DNA from: Nocardia carnea
GTDB lineage: Bacteria > Actinomycetota > Actinomycetes > Mycobacteriales > Mycobacteriaceae
DNA: 64,000 nucleotides
Assembly: GCF_029868855.1 (NCBI RefSeq)
Contig: NZ_JARWOV010000043.1
Location: 1 to 64,000, forward strand
Direction: 5' to 3'
Position numbers and translations under genes: made by a program. Position 1 is the first letter of the stretch. Every line of letters starts with the position of its first letter. Shown here piece after piece: positions 56,810-64,000 of this stretch. The notes beneath the pieces were generated by a model that was not told where the DNA came from, did no database searches, and saw only the letters and a program-made list of their open reading frames with translations.

Positions 56810-56834
56810 GCCCGGCCGACTCGTTCGGCCGGGC
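56810..56834 (-). terminator. Terminator of the XRE regulator gene
   Basis: GCCCGGCCGA pairs with TCGGCCGGGC (perfect 10 bp, 5-base loop), followed on the minus strand by TTTT, 16 bp after the regulator stop. Confidence 0.85.
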
Positions 56835-56849
56835 CCGCCTCCGACCGAT

Positions 56850-58037
56850 CTACCGGACACCCACGCGCTGAGCGAGTCCCCGAAGCGCTGTCGGGCGCTC
56901 CTTCTCCAGCAGTTCGGCAACCACCTGTTTCAGCAGGGACTGATACTGCGTCCACTCCGATCCACCCACCCGCTCAGCGGTGAGCAGCATGTCCAAAGCC
57001 TTCTGATGCTGTCCGATCCGGTTCAGCGCAGCAGCTTGATCCAGGAGGTGCCGGGCCTGGCTTACCTGTGTGAGCCCGGCGCCGTGGTTCGGCATCACCT
57101 TCGCCGCCTTCAAAGCCTCCGGATACCGCTCGGTCGAGACGTTGATATCGACAGACTGCATGACCACCTGCGACGGACCGAAGTTGCACTCGTAATCCTT
57201 GGTGTCCACACCGATACGGTCGGCCACCTCGTTCGCTGCGTGCGCCAGATCCAAAGCCTCACCAACACGCTGGCTCCGGCCGGCCGCGGTAGCGCCCTGC
57301 AGAACCAGCGAGCCGTATACCGCCAGGTCAGCGGTTGAAGGATCACCGACCGGCTCTATGCGTGCCGCCGCCTTCAACGCGACCTTGTGAGCCTCTTCGT
57401 AGCGGCCCTGTACCAATAGCTGCCACGACACCGACCCGCGAAGAGCGGCAGCCAACAACGGATCGTTGCCGCGCTCGGCCGCACTCAGCGCTGACCGGAT
57501 GGCAGTGAACGCCGGGTCGGCCTGACCCAGGTGGACAAGCGTGCATCCGGTCACCCAGTACATTCGCGCCAACAGTTCATGTGCGGGTGCGATATCGCCG
57601 TTCTGCGCCGCATGCGCGGTAGCCCGGAGCTGTGTCAGGCCGGGCGGAAGGATCTTGGCCAGAGTCTCGTAACGACCGTTCCAGTACGCACCCCACGCGT
57701 AGTCCACGGCGCGCCTCGCTTCACCGACCGTGACAGGGGATGTCTCGACAGCTTCGTCGAGCAGGTCGTCCACAGAATTCAGTGCCCTGCGGATCGCTAC
57801 AACGCCGGCGTCCGGGTCATCGGAGGGTATGCCGTACCGCTTGCCGACGAGATCGGCTATGTCCACGTCCAGCGCCTTCGCAATCTTGTGCAGGCTTGCG
57901 ATGCTGGCACCCTTGCGTTTTCCCTGTTCCAGTTGCCGTATCAGGGAAACATGAACTTCGGCCTGGTCGGCCAACTTCGCCTGGGTCATTGCCTTGCCGC
58001 GGAATTTCTTGATCCGCTCACCGATGCTGGTTTCCAT
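56850..58037 (-). CDS. XRE-family regulator with a helical-repeat sensor domain
   Basis: 395 residues from ATG 58037; the frame opens to 58445 but that part is spurious. The XRE helix-turn-helix is at 5-65 (F-R-G-K-A-M-T-Q-A-K-L-A-D-Q-A-E-V-H-V-S-L-I-R). The remaining 330 residues are helical repeats of the tetratricopeptide kind (Y-W-N-G-R-Y-E-T-L-A, R-Y-E-E-A-H-K-V-A-L-K-A), as in the Streptomyces and Nocardia regulators next to small DUF397-like genes. Two small genes lie divergently across 198 bp. The ligand could be a peptide or a partner protein. Confidence 0.85.
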   Translation of the reverse strand: METSIGERIKKFRGKAMTQAKLADQAEVHVSLIRQLEQGKRKGASIASLHKIAKALDVDIADLVGKRYGIPSDDPDAGVVAIRRALNSVDDLLDEAVETSPVTVGEARRAVDYAWGAYWNGRYETLAKILPPGLTQLRATAHAAQNGDIAPAHELLARMYWVTGCTLVHLGQADPAFTAIRSALSAAERGNDPLLAAALRGSVSWQLLVQGRYEEAHKVALKAAARIEPVGDPSTADLAVYGSLVLQGATAAGRSQRVGEALDLAHAANEVADRIGVDTKDYECNFGPSQVVMQSVDINVSTERYPEALKAAKVMPNHGAGLTQVSQARHLLDQAAALNRIGQHQKALDMLLTAERVGGSEWTQYQSLLKQVVAELLEKERPTALRGLAQRVGVR

Positions 58038-58235
58038 CGCTCCGGTCCTGTGTCGCGCAACCCCTGCTGGCCCCAGGGTACAGAGAAATCCTCTTGAAGG
58101 TGACACAAGGCGTGTTAGTCCACTTGGCATGGGCGGTCGTACTTTTCGACTATCGCCCGCATGCCGGCATCTCCGAGTTCGGCCGCGGAGCTGGACCACA
58201 CGCAAACCGGACACCCACAACACAACGAGGTCTCC

Positions 58236-58499
58236 ATGAAAGAGATCCACGCACTGCCCCAGCGAGTGCCGCACAACCAGGCAATGGCCACCACACTCCA
58301 GGTCTGGCACAACCGGAACAGAGCGTTGATGGAACGCATCGCTGCGGGACTCCGAACTCTCGATCGGCCTGCATCCTGCCGATCCGAGGATTCGATCCGC
58401 GGATACGCCCACGCCCACCAGGTGATGGCAGCCCATGCCGAACACAACTGCCCGCGTTATCGAATGGCCAGCGACTACGCGGCCGAGGCCCGCCCATGA
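58236..58499 (+). CDS. Small protein divergent from the XRE regulator, gene 1
   Basis: 87 residues (M-K-E-I-H-A-L-P-Q start) with GAGG five bases before ATG 58236. Helical, rich in His and Ala (H-N-Q-A-M-A, Y-A-H-A-H-Q-V-M-A-A-H-A-E-H-N-C). No known domain. Its end overlaps the next gene by 4 bp. Confidence 0.7.
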   Translation: MKEIHALPQRVPHNQAMATTLQVWHNRNRALMERIAAGLRTLDRPASCRSEDSIRGYAHAHQVMAAHAEHNCPRYRMASDYAAEARP

Positions 58500-58690
58500 C
58501 CGGAGATGATTGGTATGCGGGCATCGTGGTCACGAACGACGGTCGCTGCTACCGCCTCGGCCGCGACGGGTGGCCGATCGAGCAACCCTACGACGAAGTG
58601 CTTGCCGAGCGGGCCGAGCTGGATGCACCGACAAGGGACGCCGACCTGCCGGACGCGGCTGATGGCGGCCCACATCGCATTGTGGAATGA
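58496..58690 (+). CDS. Small protein divergent from the XRE regulator, gene 2
   Basis: 64 residues starting M-T-G-D-D-W-Y-A-G-I-V-V-T-N-D-G-R-C-Y-R-L-G. The strand-turn-strand look and length resemble the small acidic proteins that accompany such XRE regulators, but it is not a DUF397. ATGA overlap with gene 1. Confidence 0.65.
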   Translation: MTGDDWYAGIVVTNDGRCYRLGRDGWPIEQPYDEVLAERAELDAPTRDADLPDAADGGPHRIVE

Positions 58691-58857
58691 CCTGCGGGGG
58701 GCCATGTGCCACGCGGTTTCACCTCGTCACCGCACTCCTTCATGTTGCGAGATCGAGGGCACTCGATCGTGATGTCGCTGCAATCGCGCCCAGGCAGCAG
58801 CCAGACCGCCCGACGATTCGCGGCGAACACACTGACGGTCTTGCCCTCGAACAAAGT

Positions 58858-58887
58858 GGAAGTTACTCTCAAAAAACAGTGACTTCC
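58858..58887. promoter_or_regulatory. Inverted repeat before third MMPL gene, probable TetR operator
   Basis: GGAAGTTACT (58858-58867) and AGTGACTTCC (58878-58887) form a 10-bp dyad with one mismatch around a 10-base A-rich centre, 17 bp before the MMPL start. The downstream TetR gene is the likely binder. Confidence 0.62.
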
Positions 58888-58904
58888 AATAAAGAGAGGC
58901 TGTC

Positions 58905-61115
58905 ATGTCGGCCCTGCTCTATCGGATCGGGCGGTTCAGTTTTCGCGCCCGACGACTCGTTCTCCTGTCCTGGGTTCTCCTCGTTGCCGTTCTAGGTGTC
59001 GGTGCCGCGACCCTGGCGGCACCAGCCGCGACGACCTTCAACCTGCCCGGTACGCAATCCCAGGAAGCGTTCGATCTGCTCGCGGAACGGTTCGCCGAGC
59101 TGCCCCTCGACGGCGGGTCGGCGCAGATCGTGTTTATCGCCGAAACCGGTACGGTGACCGACCTCGCGAAGCGCACCAAGATCGACGAGGTGGTGCAGGC
59201 GGCCGCCGGGGCGTCAGAGGTCGCCGCCGTAACCGGGCCCTTCGAAAACGGGCTGATCTCGGCGGACCAGCGGATCGCCGTTGCCGAGGTGACCTACGCG
59301 GTCTCCTTCGAAACAGTGCGTGATTCGAGCCGTCAGGAGCTGATGGACCTGGTCGAACGGAGCAGTTCGGCCGATCTGCGCACGGCGGTGGGCGGGGATG
59401 TGATGGAGCTGATGCCGGATGTGAGCAAAGAGCTCCTCGGCCTGCTCGTAGCCGCCGTCGTACTCGTGATAACCCTCGGTTCGCTGGTCGCCGCGGGAAT
59501 GTCGTTGATCGCCGGGATCACCGGCGTGCTGGTCGGCCTCCTCGGCATTCTCACGGCCACGGCGTTCATGGATCTCGGTGTCACCACCCCGATCCTGGCG
59601 CTCATGCTCGGGCTCGCCGTCGGTATCGACTACGCGTTGTTCATCGTCTCCCGCTACACCCACGAACTGTCCCGGGATCCCGACCCCGCGGACGCCATCG
59701 GCCGGGCGGTCGCCACAGCCGGATCCGCTGTGCTCTTCGCCGGGATGACCGTGGTGATCGCGCTCGCCGGACTGAGCGTGGTCGGTATCGGGTTGCTCAC
59801 CGAAATGGGTCTCGCCGCGGCCGTGACCGTGGCAGTCGCCGTACTGGTGGCGATCACGCTGCTGCCGGCACTCCTCGGATTCGCGGGACGCCGGGTACTG
59901 CGGCGCGGGCGGCGCGAGCCGTCCACCCAGGCGGCCGGGTCCGGCCGGGCCCTGGCACCGCGCTGGGCGGCGCTGACCACGCGGCGGCCCGTGACGACCC
60001 TCGTCGTCGCACTGCTGGGTCTCGGCATCCTGACCCTGCCCGCGCTGGACCTGCGACTCGGCATACCGGACCAGGGGACCTACCCGGAACACACCACCCA
60101 GCGCCAGGCCTACGACGCTGTATCCGCGGGTTTCGGCCCGGGATTCAACGGACCGCTGCTGGTCGTCGTGGACTTGGCCGGCGCGTCACATCCCACCGAG
60201 ACCGCACGGCGGGTCCATACGGAATTGGCCGGGACCGAAGGGGTCGTCCTGGCCGCGCCACCGGAACTGAACCCGGCCGGGGATACGGCGATCATCGGCG
60301 TCATCCCGCCGGGCGGCCCGGACAGCGAGGAGACCGAGCAGCTGGTGCAACTGCTGCGCGGCACCGTCGCGGACACTGTCGAGCAGTTCGGCGCCCGGAT
60401 CGCCGTCACCGGAACCGCGGCCATCATCATCGATTTCAGTGACCGCATGGCCGATGCGCTGTGGACCTACCTCCTGGTCGTCGTCGGCCTGTCGTTCGTC
60501 CTGCTGATGACCGTGTTCCGCTCGATCGTCGTGCCCCTCAAGGCGACCCTGGGTTTCCTGCTCAGCCTGGGCGCGACCTTCGGCGTCATGGTGGCCGCTT
60601 TCCAATGGGGCTGGCTGGAATGGCTGGGAATTCACACCACCGATGTCGTGGTGAGCATGCTGCCGATCTTCATCATCGGTGTGGTGTTCGGGCTGGCCAT
60701 GGATTACGAGGTGTTCCTGGTGACCCGGATGCGGGAGGAGTACGTGCACGGCGCATCGGCGACCGCGTCGATCCGGGCCGGTTTCGGGCACGGGGCACGC
60801 GTGGTTTCCGCTGCCGCGATCATCATGGTGAGCGTCTTCGCCGGATTCGCCACCGGTGACGCGAGCGATATCGTGCAGATCGGAGTGGCGTTGGCGGCCG
60901 CGGTCGCCGTGGATGCCTTCGTGGTTCGGATGACCATCGTCCCGGCGGTTCTGGCGCTGGTCGGGGACAAGGCGTGGTGGCTGCCGAAATGGCTGGACCG
61001 GATACTGCCGGACCTGGATGTCGAAGGCCGCCACCTCCGCGGCGAACCCGAGCCGGATTCCCCCGAGGAACTCTCCAGTTCGTTTGGCCGGTCCGTCGAG
61101 GGTTCGGCAAGATGA
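58905..61115 (+). CDS. MMPL/RND-family membrane transporter (third of three)
   Basis: 736 residues with the MMPL layout: first helix (V-L-L-S-W-V-L-L-V-A-V-L-G-V-G), helices from about 175 to 320 with A-V-G-I-D-Y-A-L-F-I-V, and a second block from about 525 to 690 with A-M-D-Y-E-V-F-L-V. ATG 58905 has AAAGAGAGG upstream. A TetR gene follows four bases after its stop, so the two form an operon, and the dyad at 58858-58887 suggests self-regulation. Substrate unknown. Confidence 0.93.
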   Translation: MSALLYRIGRFSFRARRLVLLSWVLLVAVLGVGAATLAAPAATTFNLPGTQSQEAFDLLAERFAELPLDGGSAQIVFIAETGTVTDLAKRTKIDEVVQAAAGASEVAAVTGPFENGLISADQRIAVAEVTYAVSFETVRDSSRQELMDLVERSSSADLRTAVGGDVMELMPDVSKELLGLLVAAVVLVITLGSLVAAGMSLIAGITGVLVGLLGILTATAFMDLGVTTPILALMLGLAVGIDYALFIVSRYTHELSRDPDPADAIGRAVATAGSAVLFAGMTVVIALAGLSVVGIGLLTEMGLAAAVTVAVAVLVAITLLPALLGFAGRRVLRRGRREPSTQAAGSGRALAPRWAALTTRRPVTTLVVALLGLGILTLPALDLRLGIPDQGTYPEHTTQRQAYDAVSAGFGPGFNGPLLVVVDLAGASHPTETARRVHTELAGTEGVVLAAPPELNPAGDTAIIGVIPPGGPDSEETEQLVQLLRGTVADTVEQFGARIAVTGTAAIIIDFSDRMADALWTYLLVVVGLSFVLLMTVFRSIVVPLKATLGFLLSLGATFGVMVAAFQWGWLEWLGIHTTDVVVSMLPIFIIGVVFGLAMDYEVFLVTRMREEYVHGASATASIRAGFGHGARVVSAAAIIMVSVFAGFATGDASDIVQIGVALAAAVAVDAFVVRMTIVPAVLALVGDKAWWLPKWLDRILPDLDVEGRHLRGEPEPDSPEELSSSFGRSVEGSAR

Positions 61116-61119
61116 TGCT

Positions 61120-61701
61120 ATGAGTACCGGTGGCCTGCGAGAACTCAAGAAGAAGCGCACGCGCGAAGCCATCCAGGATCACGCATTGCGCCTCTACCGG
61201 GAGCAGGGGTACGCGAATACGACGCTGGAGGAAGTGGCGGCCGCCGCGGAGGTCTCGCCGAGCACGCTGTTCCGCTACTTCCCCACCAAACCGGATACGG
61301 TGCTGTTCGACCGCGTGGACCCCATCTTCCTCGAGAAGTTTCTCGCCGAGCCCGCCGATCTCTCGCCGCTCCAGGCCGCACGCAACGCCATTCTGGGCGT
61401 CCTGAACAGCACGGACGTCGATATGGCCGCGCTGGAAACCATCCGGATGAAACTCATCGCCACCGTGCCAGAGCTCCGTGCGGCCGTGGTCACGAAGATC
61501 GAGACGGATATGCCGCCGTTCATCGAGGCCTTCGCTCGACGTGTCGGCCGGCAACCCGATGATCCACTGGTCCGGTACTGGACCGGTGCCGTCGCGGGCG
61601 TGGCGGTGATGGCCTATCTGCGCGCGGTGGACAACGACGAGGACATCTACGTCGTCGTCGACGAGGCGCTGGAGTTCCTGGAGAACGGTATGCCTCTCTG
61701 A
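61120..61701 (+). CDS. TetR-family regulator of the third MMPL gene
   Basis: 193 residues. The helix-turn-helix T-R-E-A-I-Q-D-H-A-L-R-L-Y, T-T-L-E-E-V-A-A-A-A-E-V-S-P-S-T-L-F-R-Y-F lies at about 13-50, a clear TetR domain. ATG 61120, 4 bp after the transporter stop. Likely represses the operon through 58858-58887. Confidence 0.91.
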   Translation: MSTGGLRELKKKRTREAIQDHALRLYREQGYANTTLEEVAAAAEVSPSTLFRYFPTKPDTVLFDRVDPIFLEKFLAEPADLSPLQAARNAILGVLNSTDVDMAALETIRMKLIATVPELRAAVVTKIETDMPPFIEAFARRVGRQPDDPLVRYWTGAVAGVAVMAYLRAVDNDEDIYVVVDEALEFLENGMPL

Positions 61702-61769
61702 CACAGCAGAACCGCTAACCGGGACCCTGTGCCGGGTTGCGGTTTCGGTGGCACAGCGCCCGCTGGAAG

Positions 61770-63140
61770 CTACCGGAAGGCGCTGCCCTGTTCGCGGTCG
61801 AGTGCCGTCTCGCTCTTGTTCTTCAAGGCGAAGAGATACACGAGCAGCGACGCGAAGACGACGACGGTCACGTAAACGACGAACAATGTCACGTGGCCCC
61901 CGTTCTTCGCGGCCTGATAGATCATCGGCGCGGTGCCACCGAACGCCGAATTCGCCAGCGCATACCCGACCCCCACACCCAGTGCCCGGATATGTGACGG
62001 GAACAGTTCGGCTTTGACGATGGCGTTGATGGAGGTGTAGCCGGTGAGGATGATGTAACCGATACCGGTCACCAGTAGGGTCGCCGCGACCGATGTCGCG
62101 TCCTGTAGGTAGGTGATGAGGAACCAGGTGTAGGCGACACCGCCGACGCCGAAGAAGACCAGCACGGGTTTACGGCCGACCTTATCGCTGATCATCCCGC
62201 CGACCGGCTGCAAGAGCATGAGGAAGATCAACCCGGTCAGGTTGATCCAGGTGGCCGTCATACCCCGGTCGCCGAAAGCAGACTTGATCATGGCGGGGGC
62301 GTTCACGCTGTAGACGTAGAACGCAAGCGTGCCGCCCATGGTCACCAGGAAGCACAGCAGCAGCGGACGCCAGTGGTTGCGGATGAGTTCCCGCAGCGAT
62401 CCCGCTTCGGAGTCTTCACCCCGTTGGACGGCTTCGAGCTGCTCGGCGCTCAGCGATTCGTCCATACTGCGGCGCAGCCAGAACACGACCACTGCGGCGA
62501 CACCGCCGATGAAGAACGCGATTCGCCAGCCGAAATCGGAGATCTCTTGTTTGTCCAGGAACAGCTGCAGTACCAGCAGGGTGAGCTGGGCGAGCACGTG
62601 GCCGCCGACGAGGGTCACGTACTGGAAGGACGAGAAGAATCCGCGGCGTTCCCGGGTGGCAGCCTCGGACATGTAGGTTGCCGAGGCGCCGTACTCGCCA
62701 CCGGTCGCGAACCCCTGCACCAGCCGGCACAGGATGAGGATCACGGCAGCACCCACACCGATCACCTCCCGGCCGGGCACCAGCGCGATCACCAGTGAGC
62801 ACGCCGCCATGAGGGAAACGCTGAAGGTGAGCGCCGCGCGCCGGCCGTACCGGTCGGCATAGCGGCCGAAGAACCACGACCCCACCGGCCGCATGAGGAA
62901 GGTAACCGCGAAGATCGCGTACACGTAGACGGTGGAATTCTTGTCCGCCGAATCGAAGAAATGGCTTTCGAAATACGAGGCGAACACCGTGTAGACGTAG
63001 ACGTCGTACCACTCGACGAGATTGCCGGACGAGCCGCGCAACGTATTCCAGACGGCGCGGCGGGTCGCGGCCCGCGAGGATTTCGGTTCGCCGGCCGGCT
63101 CCCCGGGGACGGCCGGGCCGGCGGTGGCGGTTTCGGACAT
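61770..63140 (-). CDS. MFS transporter, metabolite:H+ symporter (MHS) family
   Basis: 456 residues with twelve membrane segments. The MHS landmarks are N-L-V-E-W-Y-D-V-Y-V-Y in helix 1, D-R-Y-G-R-R-A-A-L in the loop after helix 2, L-V-Q-G-F-A-T-G-G-E-Y-G in helix 4 and E-x-x-x-x-x-R-R-G-F-F-S. Members import organic acids, proline/betaine, shikimate or alpha-ketoglutarate with protons. ATG 63140 follows GGAGG. Possibly controlled by the adjacent TetR gene. Confidence 0.92.
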   Translation of the reverse strand: MSETATAGPAVPGEPAGEPKSSRAATRRAVWNTLRGSSGNLVEWYDVYVYTVFASYFESHFFDSADKNSTVYVYAIFAVTFLMRPVGSWFFGRYADRYGRRAALTFSVSLMAACSLVIALVPGREVIGVGAAVILILCRLVQGFATGGEYGASATYMSEAATRERRGFFSSFQYVTLVGGHVLAQLTLLVLQLFLDKQEISDFGWRIAFFIGGVAAVVVFWLRRSMDESLSAEQLEAVQRGEDSEAGSLRELIRNHWRPLLLCFLVTMGGTLAFYVYSVNAPAMIKSAFGDRGMTATWINLTGLIFLMLLQPVGGMISDKVGRKPVLVFFGVGGVAYTWFLITYLQDATSVAATLLVTGIGYIILTGYTSINAIVKAELFPSHIRALGVGVGYALANSAFGGTAPMIYQAAKNGGHVTLFVVYVTVVVFASLLVYLFALKNKSETALDREQGSAFR

Positions 63141-63312
63141 TCGCGATTCCTCCGTTCACCAGTGCGCGCCGGCGTGCTGCCCGCGCCGCTGCACGCTCAG
63201 TCTGCAGGCAGGAGGAGGAGTCCGGGAGCCGACTACGGAATTTCCGGCCCGCACCGGATACGCGGACCGCCGAAATCAGCGGCCGGGAAGGCGCCGCCCG
63301 CGACCGGCGCGG

Positions 63313-64000
63313 CTATCGTGCACCCGGCACCGGACCGGAGTACGAGAAGCCGAGCAGGCCGGACAGATCACGCAGGCATTCCTCGTAGACGGGTTCGAGG
63401 TCGCTGTACGCGAAATCCAATTGGTGCAGCACTTCCATACAGAGCAGGCCGTACAGACGGATCCAGCAGGACAGGAAGACATGGGCGGCCTCGGGCGGCA
63501 GCCGGTTGTCGATGGTGACGCAGTAGGCCCGAAGTTGGGCGTGTATCGATTCGGGGAGTTCCGCAGGAACGGGAAACGGCTGTTCTTCCCACAATTCGAC
63601 GGTCAGATCCAGCAGAACCCGTTCGAACCGTAGCGCGGCTCGATGCCGTATCGACTCCGGCTGCCGCTGAGCCGAGCCGACCGGACCGGCGAAGATCCAG
63701 CCGAATTCCGCCGGATGGCCGACCGCCCAGAAACGCATGGCCCGGCACACCGCCAGAATCCGGTCACCCACCGGACGATCACCGGCCGTATCGCGCGCAT
63801 CCTCCATTTCGGCCGCCATCTCGTCGAAGAAAGTGGCGGTCACCGCGCCGACGAGCTCCTCGTGGCCGCTGTAGTAGTGATACAGCGCGGGGCCGCTCAT
63901 GCCCATACGCCTGGCCACTCCGTTGATCGTGACCGCCCCGGATCCCTGTTCGACCAGTAGATCCCGTGCGGTCTGGTGGATTTCGCGCAGGGTCGCGGCG
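63313..64000 (-). CDS. TetR-family regulator, 5' end beyond the window
   Basis: About 229 residues visible. Reading continues past 63918 to the edge (A-A-T-L-R-E-I-H-Q-T-A-R-D-L-L, V-T-I-N-G-V-A-R-R-M-G-M-S-G-P-A-L-Y-H-Y-Y), which is the helix-turn-helix, so the start lies outside. The C-terminal domain is TetR_C type with a W-x-x-x-H-P-A-E-F region. It may regulate the MHS transporter 172 bp downstream. Confidence 0.85.
   Translation of the reverse strand, partial: AATLREIHQTARDLLVEQGSGAVTINGVARRMGMSGPALYHYYSGHEELVGAVTATFFDEMAAEMEDARDTAGDRPVGDRILAVCRAMRFWAVGHPAEFGWIFAGPVGSAQRQPESIRHRAALRFERVLLDLTVELWEEQPFPVPAELPESIHAQLRAYCVTIDNRLPPEAAHVFLSCWIRLYGLLCMEVLHQLDFAYSDLEPVYEECLRDLSGLLGFSYSGPVPGAR

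Overview
The window is high-G+C actinobacterial chromosome, most probably Nocardia or a close mycolic-acid-producing relative. The signs are a tmsA/tmsB-type pair for 10-methyl-branched (tuberculostearic) fatty acids, an antigen-85-like esterase, three MMPL transporters, a WS/DGAT acyltransferase, an EspG-type ESX chaperone with a PPE-like partner, and a mycothiol-dependent-isomerase-type protein. Gene order resembles the M. tuberculosis Rv3718c-Rv3722c neighbourhood: SRPBCC protein, tmsA, tmsB, dnaX, then SRP RNA and an AspC-like aminotransferase, here with insertions between them.

Layout. 0-3.7 kb: broken tadA end, SRPBCC protein, tmsAB. 3.8-7.7 kb: giant PknK-like kinase/ATPase. 8.1-11.6 kb: fadA-fadB beta-oxidation operon. 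11.9-14.9 kb: dnaX. 15.0-18.0 kb: MMPL plus TetR operon behind a concentric operator-like dyad. 18-22.3 kb: metallopeptidase-like protein, DUF2207 protein, ROK regulator. 22.7-26.1 kb: orphan ESX-type cassette (small helical protein, PPE-like protein, EspG) behind a regularly spaced repeat array. 26.1-30.5 kb: HhH-GPD protein, methyltransferase, aminotransferase, SRP RNA, tRNA-Ser(GGA), coiled-coil membrane protein. 30.7-32.5 kb: WS/DGAT and an orphan DUF397 gene. 33-38.2 kb: DUF309, gluQ, RDD, DUF4190, YhhQ-type transporter and tgt, which together look like a queuosine/queuine salvage neighbourhood. 38.2-45.7 kb: heterodimeric ABC exporter with an Rrf2 regulator, then a divergent TetR/MMPL pair. 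45.7-51.6 kb: mycothiol-type isomerase, Vsr endonuclease plus cytosine methyltransferase, Ag85-like esterase, hisC2-like aminotransferase, dienelactone-hydrolase-like protein. 51.6-51.85 kb: tRNA-Ser(GCT) and tRNA-Arg(ACG).

From the tRNA-Arg gene to about 56.7 kb lies an accessory island. A diverged 38-bp copy of the tRNA 3' end (32 of 38 identical) sits at 56656-56693 and looks like an eroded attachment site. Inside are a HigB/HigA toxin-antitoxin pair, a patch of homopolymer C/G that looks like an assembly fault, two small hypothetical genes, and a tightly packed low-G+C three-gene operon (TIGR04255-like protein, a 127-aa unknown and a 174-aa unknown). That operon is the best candidate here for an undescribed system.

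58-64 kb returns to core-like content: XRE/tetratricopeptide-type regulator with two divergent small genes, a third MMPL/TetR operon, an MHS-family MFS transporter and a TetR gene cut by the window end.

All family assignments come from reading the translated sequences; no database search was possible. Two homopolymer patches (about 145-187 and 53111-53190) are suspicious, and genes touching them should be treated as unreliable.
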